Shown: in pieces, positions 47,301-59,000 of the stretch | Position numbering within the stretch: the first letter of the stretch is position 1 | Layout: the number at the start of each line of letters is the position of its first letter | Notes under the pieces: model-generated | The model's database searches: none | Told to the model about the DNA's origin: nothing | The model's input: only the letters and a program-made list of their open reading frames with translations | Origin: Hetaerina americana | Taxonomy: Eukaryota > Arthropoda > Insecta > Odonata > Calopterygidae | Direction: 5' to 3' | DNA: 64,000 nt | Assembly (NCBI GenBank): GCA_022747635.1 | Contig: JAKTNV010000060.1 | Coordinates: forward strand, 2,583,872-2,647,871 | Made by a program: the position numbers and the translations under genes

Positions 47301-48140
47301 TATAACGTGACATTGGGTAAAATTACACTCATTCAATATGCGTCGGAAGTTTTTACCCAACCTGCCTGCCAGATGTTGCTTATTACGCCTATACTTGTAA
47401 TGACCACAGACTAATCAATCAATCAACTTCTCTTAGAAGGCACAAATCCAAATTAAGAGAGTTACTTGACCCTCCGCACTCAGTTAAGGTGAAATCAATA
47501 GCTCAGAAAGTTAAATGATCCTCAGTCGTTGTTGCCACTGTACAGAGGTTTAATTGATAGTCGATTCCACAATGCTGCCAATTTAATTCAAAGTAAACAA
47601 TGTTAATTAGTAGCAGTAAAATAAATGTAATAGTGAGTTAAATCATAATTGAATTTTATATATTAATCTGGTGATTAAGAATTTCAACTGAATGGAATAT
47701 AACAAAATATTTCCCCAGTGACAGTTACAAATACTAGGAAAAAACAAAGCAATTATTTCAGTTGAAAAAACATTTGGGAAATATAAGTCTTCTAATTAAG
47801 TTGACTTTTTCTTTGCCATCTAAAAGACTCTCATTCTGTACATGGAGGCTTACAACGAACAGTGCCATACTATTGCAGGTATAATACATTTTTAAAGCTA
47901 GAATGAATATACCAGATCTACTTCATCTTAGATTGCCTTTTATATTATCCTCTTCAAAATTGGGTTGAACTGTGGTTTTTTTAAGGATCACCAAAATTTT
48001 CATTGGAATTAAACTATAAAGAGTATAAAAAGGAATAATCTTTATATGTTGTAATGAAACTCCTATGGTTTTGGGATGTCAAAATTTGTTCCAAAAATTC
48101 ATCTACACTATGAAACAATTGATAAACATGGCACAAAATA
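47301..48140. other. No gene recognised
   Basis: AT-rich intergenic DNA downstream of the receptor gene's candidate poly(A) site. Confidence 0.5.
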
Positions 48141-48146
48141 TTTATT
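48141..48146 (-). terminator. Candidate SEFIR-receptor poly(A) signal
   Basis: AATAAA on the minus strand, about 745 nt after the receptor stop codon. It is the first canonical hexamer downstream in this orientation. Unverified by transcripts. Confidence 0.35.
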
Positions 48147-48891
48147 TTATAAGATTTCAAATTTTCATAGCTCTATAGCCAAGGGAAAATCAGTCAGAAC
48201 CATTAAAAACTTGTAAAAAGAAAATATATTCAATTGTAGATGCACAAAATAGATGTCAACAAGATAATGGTGCATATGTAAAACTCCATTTGGAGCGAAA
48301 TATTTAGAGTTCCCAAAAAGTACAGGCTAGTAACTTGGCAAAAAATGACAAAAATTGGTCGCAAATATAGTTACAACATGATTGTTTAAAAAATGGACAA
48401 ATGACGTGAGAATAAATTTCTAGCATCACAAATCAGAACAACCATTTCCAATGCAATGAATGGCTATATAGGTGTTTCTCAATTAGGTAATAATGAAAAA
48501 TTGAGAAATGTATTACCAAAACTGAATGGAAAATCTTAAATGGGAAAGGCTTCAATACAGTGGACATAAAATATTGTACAAAGCCATTAGATTTCACTTT
48601 TTGCAAAACTAAAATGGCAAAATTATTTGACTAAAATGCAAGCAAATATTATAAAAGCTTATTACACAATGCAACATACAAAAGTTCACACATTAAGTGA
48701 GCATGACATAACCGAATCATGAGATCTGAGTATCACAACCACATTTACAAGCAACGTATAATATATTGCTATAATTAAACTTATAATAATATTATTGTTA
48801 TCAACATAATAATTGCAAGAGTTTACAAAATTAGTATTCACAAATACTAATTTTTTAAACTCTTGCAAATCTTGTTTATGATCATAATTAT

Positions 48892-49611
48892 TCACAGTGT
48901 CAATCCATCAAGTAACATATCTTCCTTAATGTCAAGCTTTAAATCTTCTTCCTCAACCACCTCAGACTCATTCCCAAGTAGATCATAGTCTTCAATATTT
49001 CCAGGGAAGCTCTGGTAAGGTACTGTATAAAGTGAACTCTCAGAAACACTTTTATTTCTAATAGGTGGCTGGTCTATAATTTCGTGGAAGCCCTTCTCAT
49101 TGATAACTCCACAGATTTTCTTATCATTCATTAAAGGTACACTCAACTCAGTTGTACTTTTCATTTCAAGGCATTTTTTCACTTCTCCGCTTGCCTCTTG
49201 AATTGCCATGTGCAGTCTGGGACATTTTTTCATAGAAACTCTTTTATGCAGCATATACCAAAAGATATTACTTCTAATAAAATAATATAATCTTCCAATA
49301 ATATGTTTCCTCTTAAAATTATGAATATAATTCACGATTTCATTAATATCATTTGGAATCTTGAAGCGTAAACCAATGTTTTTGGCCTCCTGGGGTAAAG
49401 TTTTTTCGGAGCAATATGGCAATAGGAACACCATAAGATTACACATATTTGATAATGGTTTCCTGTTGAATCCTTTTCCCTGGAGCATATTAAGGGCAAC
49501 TTCATCAACTTTTGGGTAAATGCCATTTATGGAATTGCAACATGTTGGCGATGAAACAATAGCGATGAAATCACACTGTGCTATAGCATCATTGTACCAG
49601 TTGAATGGATT
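48892..49611 (-). CDS. SEFIR receptor exon 8 (SEFIR box 2, tail, stop)
   Basis: 239 codons plus TGA (48892-48894). It starts NPFNWYNDAIAQCDFIAIVS, the classic W...AI..CDFIIVV SEFIR strand and loop, then helices to about residue 500. The last ~90 residues are low-conservation and acidic (EDYDLLGNESEVVEEEDLKL) and probably a signalling tail. The acceptor is TATTTTAG. Confidence 0.9.
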   Translation of the reverse strand, partial: NPFNWYNDAIAQCDFIAIVSSPTCCNSINGIYPKVDEVALNMLQGKGFNRKPLSNMCNLMVFLLPYCSEKTLPQEAKNIGLRFKIPNDINEIVNYIHNFKRKHIIGRLYYFIRSNIFWYMLHKRVSMKKCPRLHMAIQEASGEVKKCLEMKSTTELSVPLMNDKKICGVINEKGFHEIIDQPPIRNKSVSESSLYTVPYQSFPGNIEDYDLLGNESEVVEEEDLKLDIKEDMLLDGLTL

Positions 49612-49999
49612 CTAAAATATGAGAAAAAAATTATTTTAAACAAATGAGTTGATATGACATTTTAATTAGAATTTAAAAGCTTTAAAAATGCGTCACACAA
49701 CAAGCAATTTGCAATTGATATTTAGTTAACTTACATGAGTTTCTGATTTATTTACATCCAATTCATCAAACATTGCTTCAATATTGCAGTTTTTTCTTAG
49801 ATGCTGGGCTAATTCTAAAACTACTTTCATGTGTGATGCATGAGTGGATCGGTAGATGAGTAGCAGTTTAGGTCTCACTGGTATACTTTTAACTAAAGAA
49901 AAATACATTTAAATGAAAATCAAGGGCAACATCAATTTTTAAATACAGTTGGCAAAAGAATACTATCGAAAATTTTCAAATTTATTTTTCATAAATTCA

Positions 50000-50074
<75 letters not shown>

Positions 50075-53000
50075 TATTCTTAAAAACTCTTACCTTGAGG
50101 GATGTATTTCAAACATGCTATTATGAATATAAGTAAAACTATAAATGCAAATGCACCTCCAGCAAAGAGGAGATTGATTGAAGGCTCTGAAAATACACAA
50201 AATTCACAATCAGCAAATAAATAAATCACTATTCTTTCCTGGTGAAAATGTGATTATTAATTGGGTGCCAGATTAACTTTGTGCTCTAGTTCATTTTCAG
50301 TCAGTTTCTAGCCCCTTTCTTATTTTATGTTTAAGTCATAGGCTGGAGAACATCTTCTCCATGAAATCAGTTTTTATTGTACAGCTAGCTCTTAAAGATG
50401 AAATGGCATTGAACATTTAGAATAAGGAAAACTGAAGGCAGTCATAAAAGATCAAAATGCCAACCTAAAAATAATAAAACCAAAACTTTTACAGGCCAAA
50501 TGATACACAAAAATGATTTATAAAACCATGATACTGAAAAGCATACGTTATAGGACAGGACAATCAGATTTTAAATAAAATTACAGCATATATTTTTCAT
50601 AGAGATATAGCATAGAGATAAAACTTTTAAGGTTAATTTTTTAGTAATTGGTTTATTTTTTTGACACTCCCTGAGTTCCAACATAAGTTCATGGAATTAC
50701 ATTAGGCTCACTGGGAAGAAATAGGTGAAACAGTTTTTCATTATCACCACTTGTCAGTGTACTAATCAAGATAGGTTTTGGCTGGAGACACACTGAATAA
50801 AACTATTTCTTAGCCTCCCCTAACATGAAAAACAGACATTCAAGACTAAATTAAAACCTTCTTAAATTCTCCACACTTTCTTCTTCCAGCCAGTTCATTT
50901 AACATATCTACCTTTTTCTCCCCAACCTAGCTTGCCTAATACTCTCCCTTCAATCAGAGTCTTCAATGTTCCATCACCTATTTCTTCATTTACCATTGCT
51001 GCCTCTTTTGGAAACCTCCTAATAACCCCCTTTTCCCAACCCCAACAGCCTAGGACTTTTACTTAATTCCTTACCATCTATTTTACCTTTTCCATCATTC
51101 TCTCACTTGCAAGCCACTAATCTACATCTATCATCCAGCATCAACACATAAGTTTCCAAGCTGTAAAGAGACTTTCCATACAAAAGTTTCATTAGCATTA
51201 TCTTAAAATGTCATCTGCCAAGCTGATATGACTACGTTTAAATTCAGTTGCCCAAAATTTCACAGTCATAAATGATGCTGCAGAACTCAAGTACACAGTG
51301 TCCAACTTGTCTTTGATTTGTATATGCATATTGCCTTTCAAGAACAAATATTTACTGACAACTTGGTACTCAATTTTTTTCCATTTTCACAAATACCCTT
51401 TTTTGTTGATGTTTGAGGTGAAAAAGAAGTTTGTGTGATGAAAATTATGGGAGCCTTGCCTCTCATACTGCTGGCATAACACTGCCCAGCAGGCTGAGTC
51501 TACTAGTTGCTACGACTTACTCCCAAAATTGTGTCCATCATTCTCCACTAAGCCCTTAATCATTCCAATAATCCTTTGAATATCCCTGTATTATTTAAAT
51601 GAATCAGTAGAAATGAATCAATATGACTGCAAACATCTATATAATTCTCAGTAATTTTACAAAATACGCCATCAACAGATTCACTTGAAAGCAATATTGA
51701 TGTTATTTATTAATGAATTGAAGTTTGCTACCTTTATCTTCTTCCTTAAGGCATGATAGCCGAGTGGGAAGAGCAGTCTGCTACAACCAGAGGCCAGGGT
51801 TCAACTTAGGCAATTCTTTCGATACCACCAGCTAAATGCTAGCTCTAACTGATTTTCTGGGCATCAGAACTAATTGGAAAATCACAGCACAGGGAACAAG
51901 GAACTGGCTCTCCTACCCTGAATGCAGGACTGTCATACATTCAAGGTAGGAAAATAAACCTTTGTACCAGGAGAGCTTGGATTGAGGTTTGTGATTTGAA
52001 GTCATGATATGAGGCACACATTTTAAAAATGTACACCTAAAGCTAGAAATGTGAAATCTCACACAGCTCAGTGGGAGAGATTCTGCCATTGTGAAAGGCA
52101 TCAACAAAAATTTCAGTCTTTATGTCAGATATTCCAGTTTCTTCTGGATTGGTGGATTCTCTAATTAAATACTGCACTAACTACCCAAATTTAGTACACA
52201 AATTATTCACAAGATTTTTTCAGTTACCATAAGTGTTACACCAGTTGTTAATCGATTTAGTTATACTTAAATAATTAACTAATACAAAAATTAATTTAGT
52301 TACCTATTTTTATATCTGGTGATCTTGAAATCAGGCATCCTAATTCACCACATTCTTCACTCACTGGCTTCACAGTGAAAAAATAGTTCCCAGGAAATAT
52401 TCCCAAATTCCACTCAAAGGTTAATTCATTTTCTCCCCTCCTGACTGTTATGTTCCTTTCATTTTTGACAGAGTAATTTCTATCACTACCACTGTAAACT
52501 TTCACATTGTAAGTGAAAACATTATAAAAATCAGGGAGAGTTTGGGCTTTGAGAATCACAAATGGAGACTCGGTGATGTCCACATACAAAAACACTTGCC
52601 AGTTTTTTAATTGTGTTACGTCAGGATCTGAAAAATTGCACATTTGAACAAATGTATCTGTTGTAACAAACTGTTGTATCATCAAAACAATACCATTCAA
52701 CAAAATATAAGTTTTGATTAAATGAACCACTGAAAGGCAACATGAGGTAAATATGAATTAAATACAACTATTACATTGAAAACATATGGAATGTAATTTA
52801 AATATGTAAACACTGTATACAGTAGCCTGGGTAGAGAATGTTTTGAAAATGGAACAAGATCAAAATGTTCACTCTCAGCTCCCAAAGAGAGGAGAAGTTA
52901 TTCATTCCATGAAGTGGAGTGGAGGCCATGGGAATGGGCTGAAAATATGATGAGGGATATAGAAGTGCACAGTCATAAAGAACTAAAGAATGTGGCACAA

Positions 53001-56000
53001 AGTGCACATTGTGCAATGTGGTATCACTTCAAATGCTTCATAAGAGAGACAGGGGGCTTGCATGATCAAGGTTGGTGATCAAATTGTGATATTGCTAAAG
53101 AACTGAGGCTATTGAAGAAGAATGAAGAGAAAGTATTAAATCTGAGAAAGAAGCTGAAACAGTGTTGGCTCCCCCTTGCTAGAGGGGCAGGAAATAAGGG
53201 GAAGGCACATACCACTGACAGTTCAATTCCACCTCTCCATGATGATTGATGCACTCCTCAGGCAGGGAAAAGCTAATTAGGGAGCAACTCGTTGCAGTTG
53301 AGGGAGGATAAAAGGATGGGGGCAAAAGGAAGCCTTAGTGGAGGGGGAGAATCAGTGAACTTCCTATGTGGTGCATGTGTGTGTGTGGGACCTGGGTGTT
53401 GGCATATGGAGAAAGTTCACAGCGGTAAAAATTACTATGATCAGATTACTGAGGATTCTGCATCCACCTTTCCAAAGATGGCAGGAAAGTTGTATCCAGA
53501 GCACCTTAATTGGAGACAATGCTGAAGACTGTGAGAGGGGGGGAGGTAACGAGTAGGAATTTTGGATGGGATGAAGTGAGGTAGAATGTGTACAGAATTG
53601 AAGAACAAACAGGTTATTGCAGGTTTAAAGTCAAGTCGTCTTTTTTGGCAAGGCTGAGAAATGTAGGGGTTGAACATGCCTGTGGCCATCCAAAGCCTCT
53701 TTAACTTCAACCTAAAAACTCTCAAAATTTTTAACAGGTACACTGCCAACAATAAAAACGACTGAGAAGAAGAGATGTTCAGGGCAGAGCTATTGATTTT
53801 CATGATGAAAGAGTAGAATGGGTTTGTGAGAAATAAGGACAACTAATTTGATCCTAACTGTTGAATTTATCTAGATGACCACGGCAGAGATAGTTAAAAC
53901 ACAATAGACCAGGATTGTTGAAATTTGGTAGACTTTTAAGTGACATTGTGTCAAGATATACATTGGAAAACTAGCATGGGAAAACAGAGGTTATGATATG
54001 AGGTTTGCAGATAATAAATGGAAAGGCACGACAAGCATGAGTTGACTGATCCTAATGCTTCTGTTTATGCTAGCCATTATTTCATCAATGAGAGATGGAA
54101 TATTCATTAGCCTTAAGATAAAGTCCAAGAGTGACAAAGGATACACAAGAGAAGACAAAGACATACTTTGGGTGCAAATGCCTTAAATCACAAAAGCAGC
54201 ATAGCTCTTAATATAATTGAAGTGCCCTGGAAACTGGATAACGACAAGGGAATTTATGAAGTTTTAACTAATTCAATCTACCAGTGGAAAGGGGACTGAA
54301 GGAATGTGGAAGTGGGATGGTGTAGGAAGCCCCACTCACTTGTAAGAAGGCTTACTCAAGAGGTGGGGGTTTGAGCAGCTCAAAGATGAACCCCACATGA
54401 GGAAATATTCTGGACATTTTAAGAAGATAAGATGGAGACATTAGTTTAGATTATACCAGCTCTGGGTGACTACTCCGATGCATTGGAGAGAATAGAACCC
54501 AATAACTCACCACCAAAGTCAGAGAAAACAGCAAAAAATTTCTATTGGAGTTTTAAAAAGTTTCCGAGATAGGTCTGGTAGGTGAAGTGTTGGGCTACTG
54601 ATAGGATGGCCAGGGTTCAATTCCCGGGCTTATTCAGCTTCACCTGAGGTTTGTAAGTGTTGGGCTACTGATAGGATGGCCAGGGTTCAATTCCCGGGCT
54701 TATTCAGCTTCACCTGAGGTTTGTGATTTTTCAGGTAGTAGATCATCCTGGAAAACCGTGGGTGGCACAGGGAGAGGACCTGGCCCCTTTACCCTGATGT
54801 GTGAATTCCACATGCTGTAAAGGGCTCAGTACAAAGTGAACACTACACTCACCTATCAAACCAACCACTTGTTTGGGCAGGTCAAGGTAAATTCCAAAAA
54901 ATAAGGAATGTTTTTAAAGGTATTTTAGGGCAGGAACTAGAAAAATTCACAGAAAGGAAAATGCTGAAACTGTAATACCATCCCCCAGTTTAGAATCCAA
55001 AAATGAGAAGGCCAAAAAGGAAAGCTAGGTTTTTCTGCAAACCCAGAAATTTATATTTTGGACACTGGGAAGAAGGTTAAAAAATATTAGAAGCTACAAT
55101 ATTTAAATAATAAAGCCTACACAAAGTATTTACTAAATATTTAAGGAAATCAAAATATTAACATATTCTATCCTAAATAAATTGGAAAGAAAAAGATTAA
55201 TTAGGAAGACATTGCCATGTTAGTCAACGAAAATGGATATGCTATCTTAAAAAACTTGGGTGAAGTGGCTGAACTCAGTAAATTGTAGGCCAGCCAGCAA
55301 TTATATTGCAAAAGAAGGAAAGACCCTGAGACTTTGAGCAGGAGCACAGATAAAAGGTATGGGATTGATAACAAAATTATATTAAGGTACCAGATGAAGC
55401 CCTACCATGAATGACCCTGACGTGGTGGAAGGAAGCCAAAACTTTATTTAATGATAATGTCAAGCCACATTTTTACAAAATTTTGATGCATCGGCATAAA
55501 CTAATGGCTATAGACAGCTTTCTAGTCAATAGGAATTGGACATGTATCACAGATAACAAAATATTTATTGCAGTTCTTTTTTGTTTTCACAAATGAAGTT
55601 TGAATTCCAGTTTGGTTCATTCAGTGTCAAAAGAAAAAAATGAATATGATCGAATATCCTAAACAATGTACACATAATTTTCATTGAGGAACCCTGGAAC
55701 ATAATCTATTTTCCATTAACATGGAATGCAATATCATATTTGACATTAATTTATACACAAGAAATTGTTTCACTAAATGAGTGTTTCACTAAATGAGTGT
55801 TTCACTTAACGCGTTCCACTTTATGAGAAAGATCACAGAACAATGCAAAATTTCAGAGTGCAAAAATCATTTGCTTTGACTGGGATTCGAACCCAGATCC
55901 CTCAATGTGCAGTCAAGTGCTTTAGCCAGTTAAGCTATTGAGGCGTCCTCCTAAACTCTGAAATTTTGGGGGCTTTAAAGGAACAAGATGTTGTGACAAA

Positions 56001-59000
56001 ATACCGGCATCTCCCACAGCTTTATTGGAATTTGTCAAGGTATAAACAGCCTAGTGTTTAAAAGTTGGCTTTAACCTCATGGACTGAGGCACCTCGCCCA
56101 AGACTACAAATGCCTGTGAAATTGTATGTTTGTTGTTTCGTCACAACATCTTGTTCCTTTAAAGCCTCCAAAATTTCAGAGTTTAGGAGGACGCCTCAAT
56201 AATTTAACTGGCTAAAGCACTCGACTGCACATTGAGGGATCTGGGTTCGAATCCCAGTCAAGGCGAATGATTTTTACACTCTGAAATTGTTGCATTGAAA
56301 TGCACATTAGCGGCTGACTCCGTTAAAAGTTACTGTTGCGGCATCTCCCGCAGTTTCTTTGGAATCACAGAATAAATTATGCTTGTTGTATGCTGTTCTA
56401 CTACATTCAAAGAAACTGCAGGAGGTGCAGCAACAGTAACTTTTTTAACTGAGTAATATGCTAATGCACATGCTGATGCAATAATTTCTAAGTAAACAAA
56501 ATCATTTGCCTTGATCAGGATTTGATCCAAGATCCCAGTCCAGGTGAATGATTTTAACACTTCAAAATTGTTGCATTGTAAATCATATGGTATACTTTTA
56601 ACTGTACTAAGAATGAATATTTTAATATTACATAATATGCATTCATTAAATACATATTTAAGCATGAATCATTTTATCGTATTTCTTACATGCACCAAGC
56701 AATGAACATCAAAATTGGTTGAGAATAGGTGTGAGGATATTATTCAACTAATGGAGCAAAGTTTAAATTATAATTCAATGTTACAGAAATCGTACCCCAA
56801 GAATTCAAAAAGTGGTTTACCAGATGTGTCACATGAAACACAGCAGTTTATGACTTGTTTAAAGATAAGAGTAGAATACATAAGTGGAATAACTGTCATT
56901 TCACCACCAGTTTTATATTTAAATGGGAATATGATTAACCTTGAAGGAACCATTGTAACGATAAACAATAATTGTATTTGGTATAGCTATGAATGATATT
57001 GTTGACACAAATGATAATGACAACATGAGTATCATTGTCAATATAACTGTACATTTTGTTTTGCTGATATTGTAGATATTATGATATAGTTGATGTATTA
57101 AGTTGGAATTATTGCCTAGTATAAGGGAAAACTATTGCCAATTCATAAATCAACACAACTCAATATAATTATTATCCAAACTGCTGTTTTCAGTCCGAAG
57201 GTTAGTTTGAAGTAAAGTTTTAAGTACACTGAATATTATTTATCAGAAAAGAACACAATGCTAAAATTGTAAGTATTATGTAATACAGATTATTTAAAAA
57301 CATTTATTTAAACTTATTTAGCCATATATTGTTCAATAAATACATCTTATAATCACCAGTAAGCATTGCCGCACATTTTAGCGTTTAAACTATTTCATTA
57401 TTGTTCAAATACATTTTAAATGGTTTAAGCATTAGATATATTTGCTGAATACAAAGCTTGTCATTTAATAAAACATATCACATTTACCTTTTATAATTAT
57501 TTGACAAACATTAAAATAAAATATGTAGTGGTCAAATTGGCTTCAGCTGGTGCTTTTAGCTGTGAGGAAAATCTGGAACTTTTAATGTTAGCTTGCATTA
57601 CAGATGAACGACAGGAGTTAATTTATTTTTTTACAAGGGTTTACTAAAAATTTAGAGGTCACAACAATTGCGGGCAGCACCCATAGCTGTATGGGAATTC
57701 TGGTGCTTCCAGTGTTAAGGAATGACACTTATCAAAATAAACCAGTTACCAACCTAAACATCAGTTTGATAGGTGAGGGTAGAACTGTAGTAGTGGTTTT
57801 TTATGATCTGAAGAATTGCTACAAGAAACTTATAAGTTATACATTAACAGTTTAAGATATTAAGTGTATAATGGTGCATAACTGAGCAACTCTCTATATT
57901 CAATATACACACAGCAGTTAACTACTTGTTTTTAGATAGAGAATACTTAAGTGGAATAACTGTCATTTCACCACCAGTATCTACATTCAATACAAAATGT
58001 GGAAATTCCAATGCCGGTTCAACTTATTAACTTTTATTTGTTGAAATGGAAAAACCTCTCCTAGCATTCATGATACATCAAAGCTATTTGTTATGCATTT
58101 AACATATCAGAAACTACCTTCCATCAAATTACTTGGTTTCACATTAAAACAATACTCAATAAAAATGAGGGAAAATAACCATTTTCATTAAAGATGAAAA
58201 ATAATCCAGCAGTTTAGGTGTAACTTAAAAGCAATGAATAGTTTCAGGTGTAACTCTCTGGAACTGTTTCATGATTAATAATGTTAAAATAAAACTTTGT
58301 AACTCCAGATAAAAAATAAGCTTTCTTGCGACCTAAGTTTCATCGTGGTGCAGCACGTCTGAATAATTTTGCACAGGAACATTTTTCTTCTGACATAGTA
58401 GGTCTTAACTGTGTGCGTAAGTGGTTCCGCTATGTGGATGACATTTTGTGTGTGTGGAGTGGCACTGTGAGACAGCTGACATTTTTTGTCAAAGCCTTAA
58501 ACAAACAGAGCAAATCCATTTAGTTCAGAAACTAAAGCTCCCTCAACTTGAAGATTTTGCAGACTGGGAGGCGCCTTCAATTTAGTATCTCTAGGAAGTA
58601 CAAGGTGACTGACATTCCCTCCTTCATAGGCTGTTAGCCATTTCTATGTCAGTGGAAAATTGGGGAAGGGAGCATACAATTATCAAACAAATTGCCATCA
58701 GTAATGGATATGTGTTGGACCTAATAAGTAAACTGTATAAAAAAAAATTTGACAGAATTGCCACAAGAAAAATGTACAACAGTTTAAAAAACGAGAAAGT
58801 GCAATGGAAAAAATTAACATACCTGGGTTAAATTTCCCTAAAATTGTGAAGACATTTCTCACAGTAGAAGATTGCTTTTTACAATAAAAACAAATTACAA
58901 CACTTTTTATCCTTTACCAAAGACAAAATGGAAAAACTCGAAGTGGAGTGGAGTCTACAAATTACAATGTAGGGACTGCCCCGTCATGTATATCAGGCAA

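Larger units (their letters stand above)
55841..56297. repeat. 160-bp-arm inverted repeat with tRNA-like arms
   Basis: Arms 55841-56000 and 56136-56297 are inverted copies around a 135-bp spacer. Each arm has a tRNA-like domain with the exact T-arm CTGGGTTCGAATCCCAG and an anticodon-like loop CTGCACA, flanked by shared non-tRNA sequence. It looks like two copies of one tRNA-derived SINE head-to-head. It lies in receptor intron 4. Confidence 0.9.

Noticed and set aside
49332..49526. Separate small minus ORF inside the receptor
   Set aside because: It is an off-frame shadow of receptor exon 8.
53292..53842. Overlapping frames on both strands near 53.5 kb
   Set aside because: No motif, splice sites or homology that I recognise, and composition does not distinguish a coding strand.
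55872..56266. Functional tRNA-Cys genes
   Set aside because: The T arm and GCA loop look good, but acceptor stems are mismatched, position 37 is C, and both copies sit in long shared repeats. They are SINE heads.
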